Of a stretch of DNA of 35,702 nt, positions 1-7,405 are shown piece by piece (position 1 is the first letter of the stretch; every line of letters starts with the position of its first letter). This stretch comes from Asaia bogorensis. GTDB lineage: Bacteria > Pseudomonadota > Alphaproteobacteria > CACIAM-22H2. A program made the position numbers and the translations under genes. The notes below the pieces were generated by a model. The model was not told the DNA's origin and ran no database searches. It saw only the letters and a list, made by a program, of their open reading frames with translations. The stretch is from the NCBI GenBank assembly GCA_945901855.1, contig CAMDLT010000042.1:1-35702 (forward strand), in the 5' to 3' direction.

Positions 1-72
1 CCAGCGGCGACGGCGTTCGGGCCCCGTCAGAAGCTCGCCCTTCACGTTCGTTCCAGTCATAAACATAGTCAT
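1..72 (-). CDS. tnpA: IS66-family transposase accessory protein OrfA, N-terminal fragment (runs off window)
   Basis: Minus-strand frame open from an ATG at 72 to base 1, 24 codons. The visible residues end in ELLTGPERRRRW, which matches the conserved start of IS66-family OrfA proteins (a small HTH protein encoded ahead of OrfB and the DDE transposase). The purine-rich AGGACTAGGGGT just before the ATG can serve as a ribosome binding site. Two further in-frame ATGs at 66 and 60 could also be the start. The rest of the element lies left of the window. The family call rests on a short stretch, but the motif is distinctive. Confidence 0.7.
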   Translation of the reverse strand, partial: MTMFMTGTNVKGELLTGPERRRRW

Positions 73-129
73 ACCCCTAGTCCTTAGCTTGGGGGCAGAC
101 CCTGTCCGGTTAATTAGGGGGCGGCTTCA
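1..129 (-). mobile_element. right-hand end of an IS66-family insertion sequence
   Basis: This segment holds the first codons of an IS66 OrfA and its leader. The leader is GC-rich with blocks such as GGGGGCAGACCC, unlike the AT-rich gene beside it. The terminus is inferred to lie near 129, where the minus strand reads TGAAGCCGCCCCC, resembling IS66-type ends. The first three bases of that end supply the stop codon of the interrupted ATPase gene. The other end and the target duplication are outside the window, so the exact boundary is not proven. Confidence 0.55.
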
Positions 130-1047
130 GGCAGTTCTTTCTTGATTTACATTATCATCAAGAAATTTACCTGTTAAAATTGCGTGGAACACACTATTAC
201 CATCTGAGCCAAAGTACTTTAACCCAAGCTTTCCGTCTATTGGCTGGGATTTGACGGTCCGATCGTGCGCGATGAAGTGTACAAAATTATGCCCCGTCAT
301 GTCAGCGCTTGCGGATTTTGCGCACTCCAGTAGTACGAGTGACATTTCGCCATACTTTTCCGAATCGATTTTAGTTTGCTCGCTGCGTCGTTTGACAATT
401 TCGTTAATTGCTTCGGGGTAATGGTGGGTTTCGTCTCCAATAATTAAACTGAGTTTTGGCGAGCGGCCACCGATAAATGTAGGCAAAAAATGTGAAGTAA
501 AGTGACGAATAAGATAAGTATCTCGACCTGGAAATTTTTCGAAATATTTGTTGGACCTCAAGCCTTCGAAACGGACAAAAAACATTGAACTGGATTGATC
601 TTTTAGCGTGGTCTCAGTTTCATTTTTAATTTGTTCATCCATAGACAAAACAAAATCAAAAGTTCGTTTTTTGAAAAGCTCATTTTCAAAATAAACCGAG
701 ATTACAGAAATTCGCTCGAAACAGTCCAACCACATTAAGCGCCCAACACCTTTTCCGCCAATAGCAATTTTGTTGTCAGTATCGGTGGTTTTGAAAGCTT
801 CCCAGTTTTTAGAGTCTAATCCATGACCGTTATCCTCAACTGTTGCCCAGACTTTTTCTTTGTCTCGCGAAGTTGAAATCGTGACGGTGACCATTCCGTC
901 ACGCGGAGAATTTTCACCAAATTTTGTTTGCGTCGAATGAATTGCATTACTGATGGCCTCAAACAGTGGCTGTAGCGCCATTGTAGCATTTGAGGGCTTG
1001 GGCAAACGCTCGATGCGCTTGACTAGATTTGGTCGGAGAGATGGCAT
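127..1047 (-). CDS. GHKL-type ATP-binding protein, C-terminally truncated by an IS66 element
   Basis: The 306 visible residues form an N-terminal ATPase domain of the Hsp90/histidine-kinase/MutL (GHKL) fold. The N-box is LFEAISNAIHS (about residues 28-38), the G1 box is DNGHGL (about 72-77) and the G2 box is GGKGVGRL (about 97-104). The frame stops at a TGA exactly where IS66-like DNA begins, right after an NVNQERTA segment that looks internal rather than terminal. I infer that the C-terminal half is lost or lies beyond the element. The gene is much more AT-rich than its neighbours (many AAA, TTT and ATT codons), a sign of recent transfer. Stand-alone GHKL proteins of this type often occur in accessory and defence islands, but function cannot be assigned. 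The start at 1047 has no strong ribosome binding site. Confidence 0.7.
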   Translation of the reverse strand: MPSLRPNLVKRIERLPKPSNATMALQPLFEAISNAIHSTQTKFGENSPRDGMVTVTISTSRDKEKVWATVEDNGHGLDSKNWEAFKTTDTDNKIAIGGKGVGRLMWLDCFERISVISVYFENELFKKRTFDFVLSMDEQIKNETETTLKDQSSSMFFVRFEGLRSNKYFEKFPGRDTYLIRHFTSHFLPTFIGGRSPKLSLIIGDETHHYPEAINEIVKRRSEQTKIDSEKYGEMSLVLLECAKSASADMTGHNFVHFIAHDRTVKSQPIDGKLGLKYFGSDGNSVFHAILTGKFLDDNVNQERTA

Positions 1048-1152
1048 TTAATTTATCCTACAATTTAAGAGCTTTTGCAATTCTTGCGCGATGCATTGTA
1101 AATTTGCAGCATTTTTTTCGATTAGTCAATCAACACTCTATGGCAGCAATAT

Positions 1153-1353
1153 TCATTTGCTCCTGAGCTCCAGGCCGGTTTCGACCGAACTGTGTGCGGC
1201 AAACATGCCGTGCATAAATGCCATGCTGGCGTAGTAGGCGTCGTTGGACGTGCCCGCCATCGTATCCCTGTCGTGGAGCGCCACCGCCAACTCAAAATGG
1301 CGGCGCGCGGCTTCGAACGTGTCTTCGACCAATTTCCAAACCGCGTCGTTCAT
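1153..1353 (-). CDS. HEPN-domain protein (MNT/HEPN module), truncated
   Basis: A 66-residue frame starting at ATG 1353, which overlaps the stop of the upstream nucleotidyltransferase gene by ATGA, so the two are translationally coupled. Helical content and the NDAYYASMAFMHGMF stretch match the first helices of HEPN domains, which are usually about twice this long. The Rx4-6H RNase motif normally follows; here the protein ends ...GLELRSK just where an RSH-type motif would be expected. The stop sits at the junction with AT-rich foreign DNA, so I interpret it as a 3'-truncated, probably inactive toxin. It could instead be a naturally short variant. Confidence 0.6.
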   Translation of the reverse strand: MNDAVWKLVEDTFEAARRHFELAVALHDRDTMAGTSNDAYYASMAFMHGMFAAHSSVETGLELRSK

Positions 1354-1700
1354 GGCTGGACGATCTTCATTTCGCGCGCGATTTGGGCCATGAATTTTTC
1401 GCTGCAATGGCGCCGGGCACGCAGATCGGCGTCGATACCGAGCGCCGCGCACGCATTTTCCAAATAAGCGAATGCCGCCGCTTCGCCATCGGGCGGAAAA
1501 TCGACCAGCATGTCGAGGTCGCTGTTGTGCCGTGCCTCGTTGCGTGCCAGCGACCCGTACAGGATAAAGCGGCCGCTTTTGTCCGGATAGTTTTTCAACC
1601 TGTCCAGCAAGGCCTCGCAATTGCGCATGCGTTCGCGCGCGAAGCCCGCTTGAACTTCGCGCAAGGATGGACCTTTGTAGGGTTGGGTCGTTGCAGCCAT
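1350..1700 (-). CDS. MNT-type minimal nucleotidyltransferase (antitoxin-like)
   Basis: A 116-residue protein with the polymerase-beta nucleotidyltransferase signature YGSLARNEARHNSDLDMLV (residues about 48-66): the GS motif and the DxD metal-binding pair. In MNT/HEPN modules this protein is the antitoxin and can AMPylate or otherwise neutralise the HEPN RNase encoded next to it. The partner here overlaps by four bases but is truncated, so this is probably an orphaned antitoxin. GC content matches the host genome better than the ATPase further left does. No strong ribosome binding site is visible before the ATG at 1700. Confidence 0.8.
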   Translation of the reverse strand: MAATTQPYKGPSLREVQAGFARERMRNCEALLDRLKNYPDKSGRFILYGSLARNEARHNSDLDMLVDFPPDGEAAAFAYLENACAALGIDADLRARRHCSEKFMAQIAREMKIVQP

Positions 1701-1905
1701 AGCGTTGCAGTTATAAACCCTGCCGCGGGATCGAGCATAGTGTCGGCGTCGTCGTTCGGCAGCCGACCGCCTGTTGGCTTAAGGCTTGTTAACCAGATTT
1801 ATGCTAATTAACTTTATGCGGAAAATATTGCGTTTTTTTTAAGTTTTATGCCATGATGCATTTAAGCTTCGGCCGTGCTGTTTGACATTGTGAATAAGGA
1901 AAAAG

Positions 1906-1926
1906 CGCGGCAAAAATTTTGCCGCG
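1906..1926. repeat. perfect 21-bp inverted repeat
   Basis: Arms CGCGGCAAAA and TTTTGCCGCG separated by a single A. The central A/T run would open into a loop in RNA, leaving a GC stem. It could be a bidirectional terminator for rnd transcripts or a protein-binding palindrome. No U-tract follows, so the terminator reading is weak. Confidence 0.6.
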
Positions 1927-1938
1927 ACATTCATGAGG

Positions 1939-1959
1939 TGATTGTTTTAAAAACAGTCA
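1939..1959. repeat. imperfect AT-rich inverted repeat
   Basis: The arms TGATTGTTTT and AAAACAGTCA are nearly complementary, with one mismatch. It lies 12 bases from the perfect palindrome at 1906-1926, between that element and the 11-bp tandem array. Role unknown. Confidence 0.35.
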
Positions 1960-1982
1960 CTTGCTGCGCAACGCTCACGAAA

Positions 1983-2059
1983 ATGTCGCGCTGATGTCGC
2001 GTCTATGTCGCGTTCAAGTCGCGTCTGTGTTGCGTCTATGTCGCGTAGATGTCGCGCAG
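1983..2059. repeat. seven tandem 11-bp repeats, consensus ATGTCGCGTCT
   Basis: Units begin at 1983, 1994, 2005, 2016, 2027, 2038 and 2049, each exactly 11 bp. Six of seven keep GTCGCG (unit 5 reads GTTGCG); the last two or three bases vary. The period is not a multiple of three and no real frame crosses it, so it is not protein repeat coding. It starts 22 bp past the rnd stop codon, in that gene's 3' untranslated region. The period is close to one DNA turn, so each unit faces the same side of the helix. Confidence 0.9.
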
Positions 2060-2081
2060 AAAATTGCGGTCAGCGCAGCGG

Positions 2082-3239
2082 TTAGAGCTTCAAAAGGACA
2101 ATTTTCTTGCCCTTGAGCGTGAACGCAAGTTTGCTGGCGCGCAGGTCGAGGGCGGCGCCGCCAAACACCTCGCGCCGCCAGCCTTGCAGCGCGGGGATGT
2201 CGGCCGCGTCTTCGTCGTCGCTGGCGGCGATGCGTTCGAGATCGGCCGTATTTGCAACGAGCTTTTGGGCCACGCCGTGCTCTTCGCACTTCATTTTGAG
2301 CAGCACTTTGAGCAACTCGACGATCGGGCCAAGACCTGACGGCAGGTCGGGGCTGTCGGGCAATGCCGGCACTTCGGCCTGCGGCATGGCGAGGCCCCGT
2401 TTGACGGCGTCGAGCAGTTCTTGGCCCAAACGGCCTTCGGCAAAATTCTTCGACAGGCCGCGCATGCGGGCGAGTTCGTCCATGGTCGAGGGGGCGTGCG
2501 CGCAAAGGTCGAGAATGGTTTCGTCGCGGACCACGCGGTTGCGCGGCGTGTCGCGGCGCTGGGCCTCGCGTTCGCGCCAGGCGGTCACTTCTTTCATGAT
2601 CGCCAGGAACTTCGGTTTGGCCCCGCGCGGCCGCATGCGGCGCCAGACCTCGTTGGGATCGAGTTTGTAGGTGGCGGGGTCGAGCAACGTGGCCATTTCC
2701 TGCTGCAGCCAGCCCGCGCGCCCGTTGGCGGCAAGCTTGCGGGCCAGCGCTTCGTAGGCCGGGCGCAGGTGGGTCACGTCCGACAGCGCATAGGTCACTT
2801 GGCGCTCGGACAGCGGGCGCTGCGCCCAATCGGTGAAGCGCACCGATTTGTCGATCCGGGCGCGCGCCAACTGGGCCGCCAGCGTTTCGTAGCTGACCTG
2901 GTCGCCAAAGCCGCACACCATGGCGGCAACCTGGGTGTCGAATAGCGGGGTGGGGACGCGGCCGGTCAGATTGTAGAAAATCTCCAGATCCTGGCGGGCG
3001 GCGTGGAACACCTTCAAAACCGCCGGATTGTCCATCAAGGCCAGCAGCGGACCAAGATCGATGTCGGGGGCAAGGGCGTCGATGACGGCCGCTTCGTTGG
3101 GGCCTGCCACCTGGACCAAGCAAAGCTGGGGGTAGTAGGTCCGGTCGCGCATGAACTCCGTATCGACCGTCACGTAGTCGGATGCGGAAACATTTGCGCA
3201 GAAGGCCGCCAAGGCGGCAGAATCGGTGATCAAACTCAT
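2082..3239 (-). CDS. rnd: ribonuclease D
   Basis: A 385-residue 3'-to-5' exoribonuclease that trims tRNA precursors and other stable RNAs in the cytoplasm. The DEDDy catalytic set is complete: D26 and E28 in VDTEF, D84 in HAARQDLE, and Y150/D154 in YALSD. An HRDC domain follows from about residue 205 to 290 (KPKFLAIMKEVTAWRE onward), and a second helical region fills the C-terminus, as in the family. Length is normal. It is divergent from aspS with 123 bp between the starts. The ATG at 3239 has only a weak ribosome binding site, but no better upstream start is available. Confidence 0.95.
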   Translation of the reverse strand: MSLITDSAALAAFCANVSASDYVTVDTEFMRDRTYYPQLCLVQVAGPNEAAVIDALAPDIDLGPLLALMDNPAVLKVFHAARQDLEIFYNLTGRVPTPLFDTQVAAMVCGFGDQVSYETLAAQLARARIDKSVRFTDWAQRPLSERQVTYALSDVTHLRPAYEALARKLAANGRAGWLQQEMATLLDPATYKLDPNEVWRRMRPRGAKPKFLAIMKEVTAWREREAQRRDTPRNRVVRDETILDLCAHAPSTMDELARMRGLSKNFAEGRLGQELLDAVKRGLAMPQAEVPALPDSPDLPSGLGPIVELLKVLLKMKCEEHGVAQKLVANTADLERIAASDDEDAADIPALQGWRREVFGGAALDLRASKLAFTLKGKKIVLLKL

Positions 3240-3299
3240 GGATTTTGTTACACCGCGTGACGCCTCCCCTCAAGGGCCTCGCTCGAGTCGGCTTATCGG

Positions 3300-3326
3300 T
3301 TGACAAGCGTCGGGCCAAGATATCCT
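3300..3326 (+). promoter_or_regulatory. candidate sigma-70 promoter of aspS
   Basis: A consensus -35 TTGACA at 3300-3305 is followed after 15 bp by TATCCT (3321-3326). The spacing is short for sigma-70, but the -35 match, its place in the rnd/aspS divergent gap and about 37 bp to the start codon make it the best candidate. Confidence 0.45.
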
Positions 3327-3362
3327 GTTGCGGCCCGTTTTTGGATAAGGAACCAAGTCGCC

Positions 3363-5147
3363 ATGCACGCCTATCGCACCCACACTTGCGGCCAGCTTCG
3401 TTTCGCGGATGTCGGCAAGACCGTCCGTTTGTCGGGTTGGGTCCATCGCAAACGGGACCATGGCAACCTGCTGTTCGTCGACCTTCGCGACCATTACGGC
3501 ATCACCCAGTGCGTGCTCGACACGTCGAGCCCACTGTTCGCCGGGGTCGAGGCGTTCAGGCCCGAAAGCGTCGTGACGGTCACGGGCCGGGTCGTGGCCC
3601 GCGAAACGGCCACGGTCAACGCCAAGCTGCCGTCCGGCGAGATCGAAGTCCGTCTCGACGAGGCCAAGCTGCAATCGGCGGCCGAGGTGCTGCCTTTCCA
3701 GGTCGCCCAGGAAGAAGACTATCCCGAAGAAATGCGGCTCAAATACCGCTTCTTGGATCTTCGCACCGAGCGGCTGCATGCCAATATCATGTTGCGCTCG
3801 AATGTCATCGCCTCGATCCGTCGGCGCATGATCGAGCAGGGCTTCACCGAGTTCCAGACCCCGATCCTGACCTCGTCCTCGCCCGAAGGCGCGCGCGACT
3901 ATCTGGTGCCGTCGCGCTTGCATCCCGGCAAGTTCTACGCCCTGCCGCAAGCGCCCCAGCAGTTCAAGCAGCTGCTGATGGTCTCGGGCTTCGACCGGTA
4001 TTTCCAGATCGCCCCGTGTTTTCGCGACGAAGATGCCAGGGCCGACCGCAGCCCCGGCGAATTCTACCAGCTCGATTTCGAAATGAGCTTCGTCATCCAA
4101 GAAGACGTGTTCGACGCCATCGAGCCCGTGCTGGCTGGGGTGTTCCGCGAATTCGCCAAGGGCCGCATCGTCGACGACAAGCGCTTCCCGCGCATTGCCT
4201 ACGACACGGCGATGCTCAAATACGGCTCCGACAAGCCCGATTTGCGCAACCCCCTGGTCATCGCCGATGTGAGCGAAGTGTTTGTCGGGTCGGACTTCAA
4301 GGTGTTTGCCGGGATCGTTGCGGCGGGCGGGACGGTGCGCGCCGTTCCGGCCCCCAAAACCGCCGACCGGCCGCGCAGCTTCTTCGACAAGATGAACGCC
4401 TGGGCCCAGAGCGAGGGCGCGCCGGGTCTCGGCTACATCGTCTTCGAAGGCGACCAGGCCAAGGGTCCGATCGCCAAGTTCCTCGATGCTGATCGGCTCG
4501 CGAAGCTCAAGGCGCTCGCGGGCGTGGGGGCGGGGGACGCGGTGTTTTTTGTCGCCGACAAAAAACATTTGCCGGCCGCCAAGCTCGCGGGTGCGGCGCG
4601 CAAAAAGCTCGGCGAAGAGCTCGATCTGATCGAGCCCAACGCCTTCCGTTTTTGCTGGATCGTCGACTTCCCGATGTACGAGCGCGACGAGGAAACCGGC
4701 AAAATCGAGTTCAGCCACAATCCGTTTTCGATGCCGCAGGGCGGGCTCGAAGCGCTCAATACGATGGACCCGCTGGCGATCAAGGCCTTCCAGTACGACA
4801 TCGTCTGCAACGGCGTCGAGTTGTCGTCGGGAGCGATCCGCAACCATCTGCCGGAGATCATGTATCGCGCCTTCGAGATCGCGGGTTACGGCCAGCAGGA
4901 AGTCGAGAGCCGCTTCGGCGGCATGCTGAACGCCTTCAAGTTCGGCGCGCCCCCGCATGGCGGTTCGGCCCCCGGCATCGACCGCATCGTGATGCTGCTC
5001 GCCAACGAGCCCAACATCCGCGAAGTGGTCGCCTTCCCGATGACCCAGGGCGCCGTCGACTTGCTGATGCAGGCGCCCAACAATGTCGATCCGGCCCGCT
5101 TCAAGGAACTGCATATCAAACTCGATCTGCCCGTGGCCAAGAAATAG
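3363..5147 (+). CDS. aspS: aspartyl-tRNA synthetase, probably non-discriminating (Asp/Asn)
   Basis: A 594-residue class IIb synthetase that charges tRNA with aspartate. An N-terminal OB-fold anticodon domain (about 1-105) precedes the catalytic core with motif 2 around [15 protein letters not shown], a bacterial GAD insertion, and motif 3 [13 protein letters not shown] near the end. ATG 3363 is chosen because AAGGA lies about 11 bases upstream and homologues begin [10 protein letters not shown]; the frame is open further upstream. H33 in RDHG matches the histidine of non-discriminating AspRS (Leu in E. coli-type enzymes), so it may also make Asp-tRNA(Asn) for the GatCAB amidotransferase encoded at 28933-32167. 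Confidence 0.97.
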   Translation: MHAYRTHTCGQLRFADVGKTVRLSGWVHRKRDHGNLLFVDLRDHYGITQCVLDTSSPLFAGVEAFRPESVVTVTGRVVARETATVNAKLPSGEIEVRLDEAKLQSAAEVLPFQVAQEEDYPEEMRLKYRFLDLRTERLHANIMLRSNVIASIRRRMIEQGFTEFQTPILTSSSPEGARDYLVPSRLHPGKFYALPQAPQQFKQLLMVSGFDRYFQIAPCFRDEDARADRSPGEFYQLDFEMSFVIQEDVFDAIEPVLAGVFREFAKGRIVDDKRFPRIAYDTAMLKYGSDKPDLRNPLVIADVSEVFVGSDFKVFAGIVAAGGTVRAVPAPKTADRPRSFFDKMNAWAQSEGAPGLGYIVFEGDQAKGPIAKFLDADRLAKLKALAGVGAGDAVFFVADKKHLPAAKLAGAARKKLGEELDLIEPNAFRFCWIVDFPMYERDEETGKIEFSHNPFSMPQGGLEALNTMDPLAIKAFQYDIVCNGVELSSGAIRNHLPEIMYRAFEIAGYGQQEVESRFGGMLNAFKFGAPPHGGSAPGIDRIVMLLANEPNIREVVAFPMTQGAVDLLMQAPNNVDPARFKELHIKLDLPVAKK

Positions 5148-5211
5148 TCGGCGCCCGATGGCCGCGAAAACGCCATATTCTTGGGCCATGGTCGCACCGA
5201 TCGGAGTAGGG

Positions 5212-5994
5212 ATGAAAAAGTTCGGATGGATCGCCTTCTTGCTGCTGGCTGCAATGCCGGCCGCGGCCCAAACCTTGGCCCCGCACCGGGCTGCCTATAC
5301 GCTTAGTTTGGGCACGGGCGGCAAGGGCGATATCGCGGCCATCGACGGCGTGCTGGCGATCGATTTGACCGAGGTCTGCGAAGGTTGGACGATCGCCCAG
5401 CGCATGCGCTTTCGCATGTCCGAGAATGACGGCAACGCTGCCGACACCGAAATCGTGTTTTCAAGTTTCGAATCGCACGACGGCAAAACCTATCGCTTCT
5501 CCTTGCGCACGTCGCGCGACGGCGAACTGGTCGAAGAGCTTCGCGGCCGCGCCTCGCTCGACCCCGACAAAGGCGGCAAGGCCGAGTTCCAGCTTCCCGA
5601 GACGACGATGGATCTGCCGCCGGGGACCATGTTCCCGACCGCGCACTCGCTGCTTTTGCTGAACCTTGCGGCGGGCGGCGAAAAGCTCGTGTCGCGCGCG
5701 GTCTTCGATGGCGCCACGCTGGACGGCGCGCTCGACGTGTCCGCCCTGATCGGCAACGCGCTCGCGGGCGAGGCGCTGCTGGGGCCCAACACGCCGACCG
5801 TCGGCAACCGGGCGGGCTGGCGCGTGCGCATGGCCTATTTCAATGCCGACGAACAGACCGGCGTGCCGAGCTACGAAACCTCGATGCGGATGTTGGACAA
5901 CGGCGTCGCCGCCGACTACACGTTCGAGTATCCCGAATTCACCATGAAGGCCAAACTCGAACGCATCGAAGCGCTGCCCAAACCGCGTTGCTGA
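5212..5994 (+). CDS. eipB: EipB-like periplasmic cell-envelope protein (DUF1849)
   Basis: A 260-residue exported protein. The N-terminus MKKFGWIAFLLLAAMPAAAQ is a signal peptide with a likely cut after AAA. The mature protein starts LAPHRAAYTLSL, the hallmark of the DUF1849/EipB family, a beta-spiral periplasmic protein needed for envelope integrity in Brucella. Two cysteines, C56 (EVCEGW) and the C-terminal C260, match the conserved EipB disulfide pair. ATG 5212 has GGAG about seven bases upstream and gives the signal peptide; longer in-frame starts overlap aspS and do not. It lies 64 bp after aspS in the same direction and converges on the mak gene with a 15-bp gap. Confidence 0.85.
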   Translation: MKKFGWIAFLLLAAMPAAAQTLAPHRAAYTLSLGTGGKGDIAAIDGVLAIDLTEVCEGWTIAQRMRFRMSENDGNAADTEIVFSSFESHDGKTYRFSLRTSRDGELVEELRGRASLDPDKGGKAEFQLPETTMDLPPGTMFPTAHSLLLLNLAAGGEKLVSRAVFDGATLDGALDVSALIGNALAGEALLGPNTPTVGNRAGWRVRMAYFNADEQTGVPSYETSMRMLDNGVAADYTFEYPEFTMKAKLERIEALPKPRC

Positions 5995-6009
5995 TCGACG
6001 ATTTGTGCG

Positions 6010-6918
6010 TCAGCGGTCCGCGAGCCACGCGGCCCCGCGGACGCCGCTCGAATCGCCATGCAGATTGCGCATGAGCTTGGTTTCGACCGTGTCAGAAAAG
6101 ACGTAGCGCCCCCAGCGTGCGGGCACCGCCGTATAAAGAAACTCGACATTCGAGAGTCCGCCGCCCAGTACGATCACGTCCGGATCAAACAGGTTGATGA
6201 TCGTGCCGAGGCCGCGCGCCAGCCGATCGGCATAGCGCTCCAAAGTTGCCGCTGCGGCCGTGTCGCCCGCCGCGTGCGCCGCGACGATCGCTTTGGCGTC
6301 GAGCGCTTGGCCCGTGTGGCGCTGGTGGTCGCGGGCAATACCGGGGCCTGACAGAAATGTCTCGATGCAGCCTTGGCGCCCGCAATAGCAAGTCGGCCCC
6401 GGCCGCTCGTCGAGGCCATCCAAAATTTGCATGTTGGGCAGCGGATTGTGGCCCCATTCGCCGGCGATGGCGTTGATCCCTTGGACGGGCTTGCCTGCAT
6501 GGAACAGCCCGCCGCCCACCCCGGTCCCTAGTATGACCCCAAAGACGCTGTGCGCCCCGGCCGCAGCGCCGTCGGACGCTTCCGACAGCACAAAGCAGTC
6601 GGCATCGTTGGCAACCTTCACCTTGCGCCCGAGGCGGGCCGCCAAATCGCGGTCGAGCGGGTGGCCGATCAGCCAGGTCGAATTGGCGTTTTTGACCAAG
6701 CCTGTTGCGGGCGAAACCGTTCCTGGAATGCCGATACCCAAGGGTGCACGCCCCCCCATCGCGGCGTCGGCGGCGGTGACCAGTCCGGCGATGGCGTCGA
6801 TCGTTTTGCCATAGTCGCCCTGGGGGCTTGGCCTGCGTTCGCGCAGCAGAATCGCGCCATCGTCGGCCAGAACCGCGATTTCGATTTTCGTGCCGCCCAA
6901 ATCGATTCCGTATCTCAT
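6010..6918 (-). CDS. mak: ROK-family fructokinase/mannokinase (Mak type)
   Basis: A 302-residue cytoplasmic sugar kinase that phosphorylates fructose (and likely mannose) at C6 with ATP. Visible elements are the phosphate loop DLGGTK (6-11), catalytic D105 in NDAD, GTGVGGG, GEWGHNPLP and the ROK zinc motif CYCGRQGCIE. Length and the ends MRYGIDLGGTK and GDSSGVRGAAWL closely follow E. coli Mak. It is divergent from divK across 109 bp containing two perfect palindromes and convergent with the eipB-like gene. A GlcNAc kinase role is possible, since ROK specificities overlap, but the similarity to Mak is strong. Confidence 0.88.
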   Translation of the reverse strand: MRYGIDLGGTKIEIAVLADDGAILLRERRPSPQGDYGKTIDAIAGLVTAADAAMGGRAPLGIGIPGTVSPATGLVKNANSTWLIGHPLDRDLAARLGRKVKVANDADCFVLSEASDGAAAGAHSVFGVILGTGVGGGLFHAGKPVQGINAIAGEWGHNPLPNMQILDGLDERPGPTCYCGRQGCIETFLSGPGIARDHQRHTGQALDAKAIVAAHAAGDTAAAATLERYADRLARGLGTIINLFDPDVIVLGGGLSNVEFLYTAVPARWGRYVFSDTVETKLMRNLHGDSSGVRGAAWLADR

Positions 6919-6955
6919 GGCGGCTGTATTTGACAGGTCTTGCCAACAATTTGAA

Positions 6956-7001
6956 GGCTGGTCCAGCCCCCGACCGCTATGCTAATAAGAATAGCGTATT
7001 C
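6956..7001. repeat. two perfect 13-bp palindromes between mak and divK
   Basis: GGCTGG-T-CCAGCC (6956-6968) and GAATA-GCG-TATTC (6989-7001) lie in the 109-bp divergent intergenic region, with centres about 33 bp (three helical turns) apart. Either could be an operator for mak or for divK. No regulator is encoded next to them. Confidence 0.5.
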
Positions 7002-7027
7002 TAGTGCAGGCTGAGGTGGACGAGGCG

Positions 7028-7393
7028 ATGGCGAAAACGGTTTTGATCGTCGAAGACAACGAGCTGAACATCAAACTGTTCAACGATCTGCTCGAGGCGC
7101 ACGGCTACGCCACCTTGCAGACCAAGGACGGCATCGAGGCGATGAAGATGGCCCGTCTGCATCGCCCCGACCTGATCTTGATGGATATCCAACTGCCGGA
7201 AATCTCGGGTCTCGAAGTTACCAAGTGGTTGAAGGAAGACCCCGATTTGCGCGCGATCCCGGTCGTGGCGGTCACCGCCTTTGCGATGAAGGGCGACGAG
7301 GACAAAATTCGCCAGGGCGGCTGCGAGGCTTATATTGCGAAGCCGATCTCGGTCGCGAAGTTCCTGGAAACCATCCAGCGTTTCCTCGCCTAG
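7028..7393 (+). CDS. divK: single-domain response regulator DivK
   Basis: A 121-residue stand-alone receiver domain. The phospho-acceptor is D53 in LILMDIQLP, the acidic pair is E9/D10 and the conserved lysine is in AYIAKPIS. Sequence follows Caulobacter DivK almost throughout ([17 protein letters not shown] start, [23 protein letters not shown]). In alphaproteobacteria DivK is phosphorylated or dephosphorylated by PleC/DivJ-type kinases and feeds through DivL-CckA to CtrA, controlling division and polarity. ATG 7028 is chosen over an in-frame ATG at 7004 because homologues start at [10 protein letters not shown] and GAGG precedes it. It is followed after 12 bp by pleD, the usual operon. Confidence 0.95.
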   Translation: MAKTVLIVEDNELNIKLFNDLLEAHGYATLQTKDGIEAMKMARLHRPDLILMDIQLPEISGLEVTKWLKEDPDLRAIPVVAVTAFAMKGDEDKIRQGGCEAYIAKPISVAKFLETIQRFLA

Positions 7394-7405
7394 TCGTCGG
7401 CCGCC

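Larger units (their letters stand above)
1701..2081. other. non-coding region between the MNT gene and rnd
   Basis: No convincing coding frame. From left to right it holds an AT-rich stretch around 1780-1860 with three TTAA tetranucleotides, a perfect palindrome at 1906-1926, an imperfect palindrome at 1939-1959 and seven 11-bp tandem repeats at 1983-2059, just beyond the rnd stop codon. It must contain the MNT promoter (minus strand), but I see no clear -35/-10 pair. Confidence 0.6.

Noticed and set aside
1779..1811. Cluster of three TTAA sites resembling a CtrA binding site
   Set aside because: Spacings are 6 and 15 bp rather than the canonical 7, the stretch is AT-rich and the neighbouring genes are not cell-cycle genes.
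3270..5189. 639-codon minus-strand frame opposite aspS
   Set aside because: Shadow of aspS; histidine/arginine-rich, no recognisable domain.
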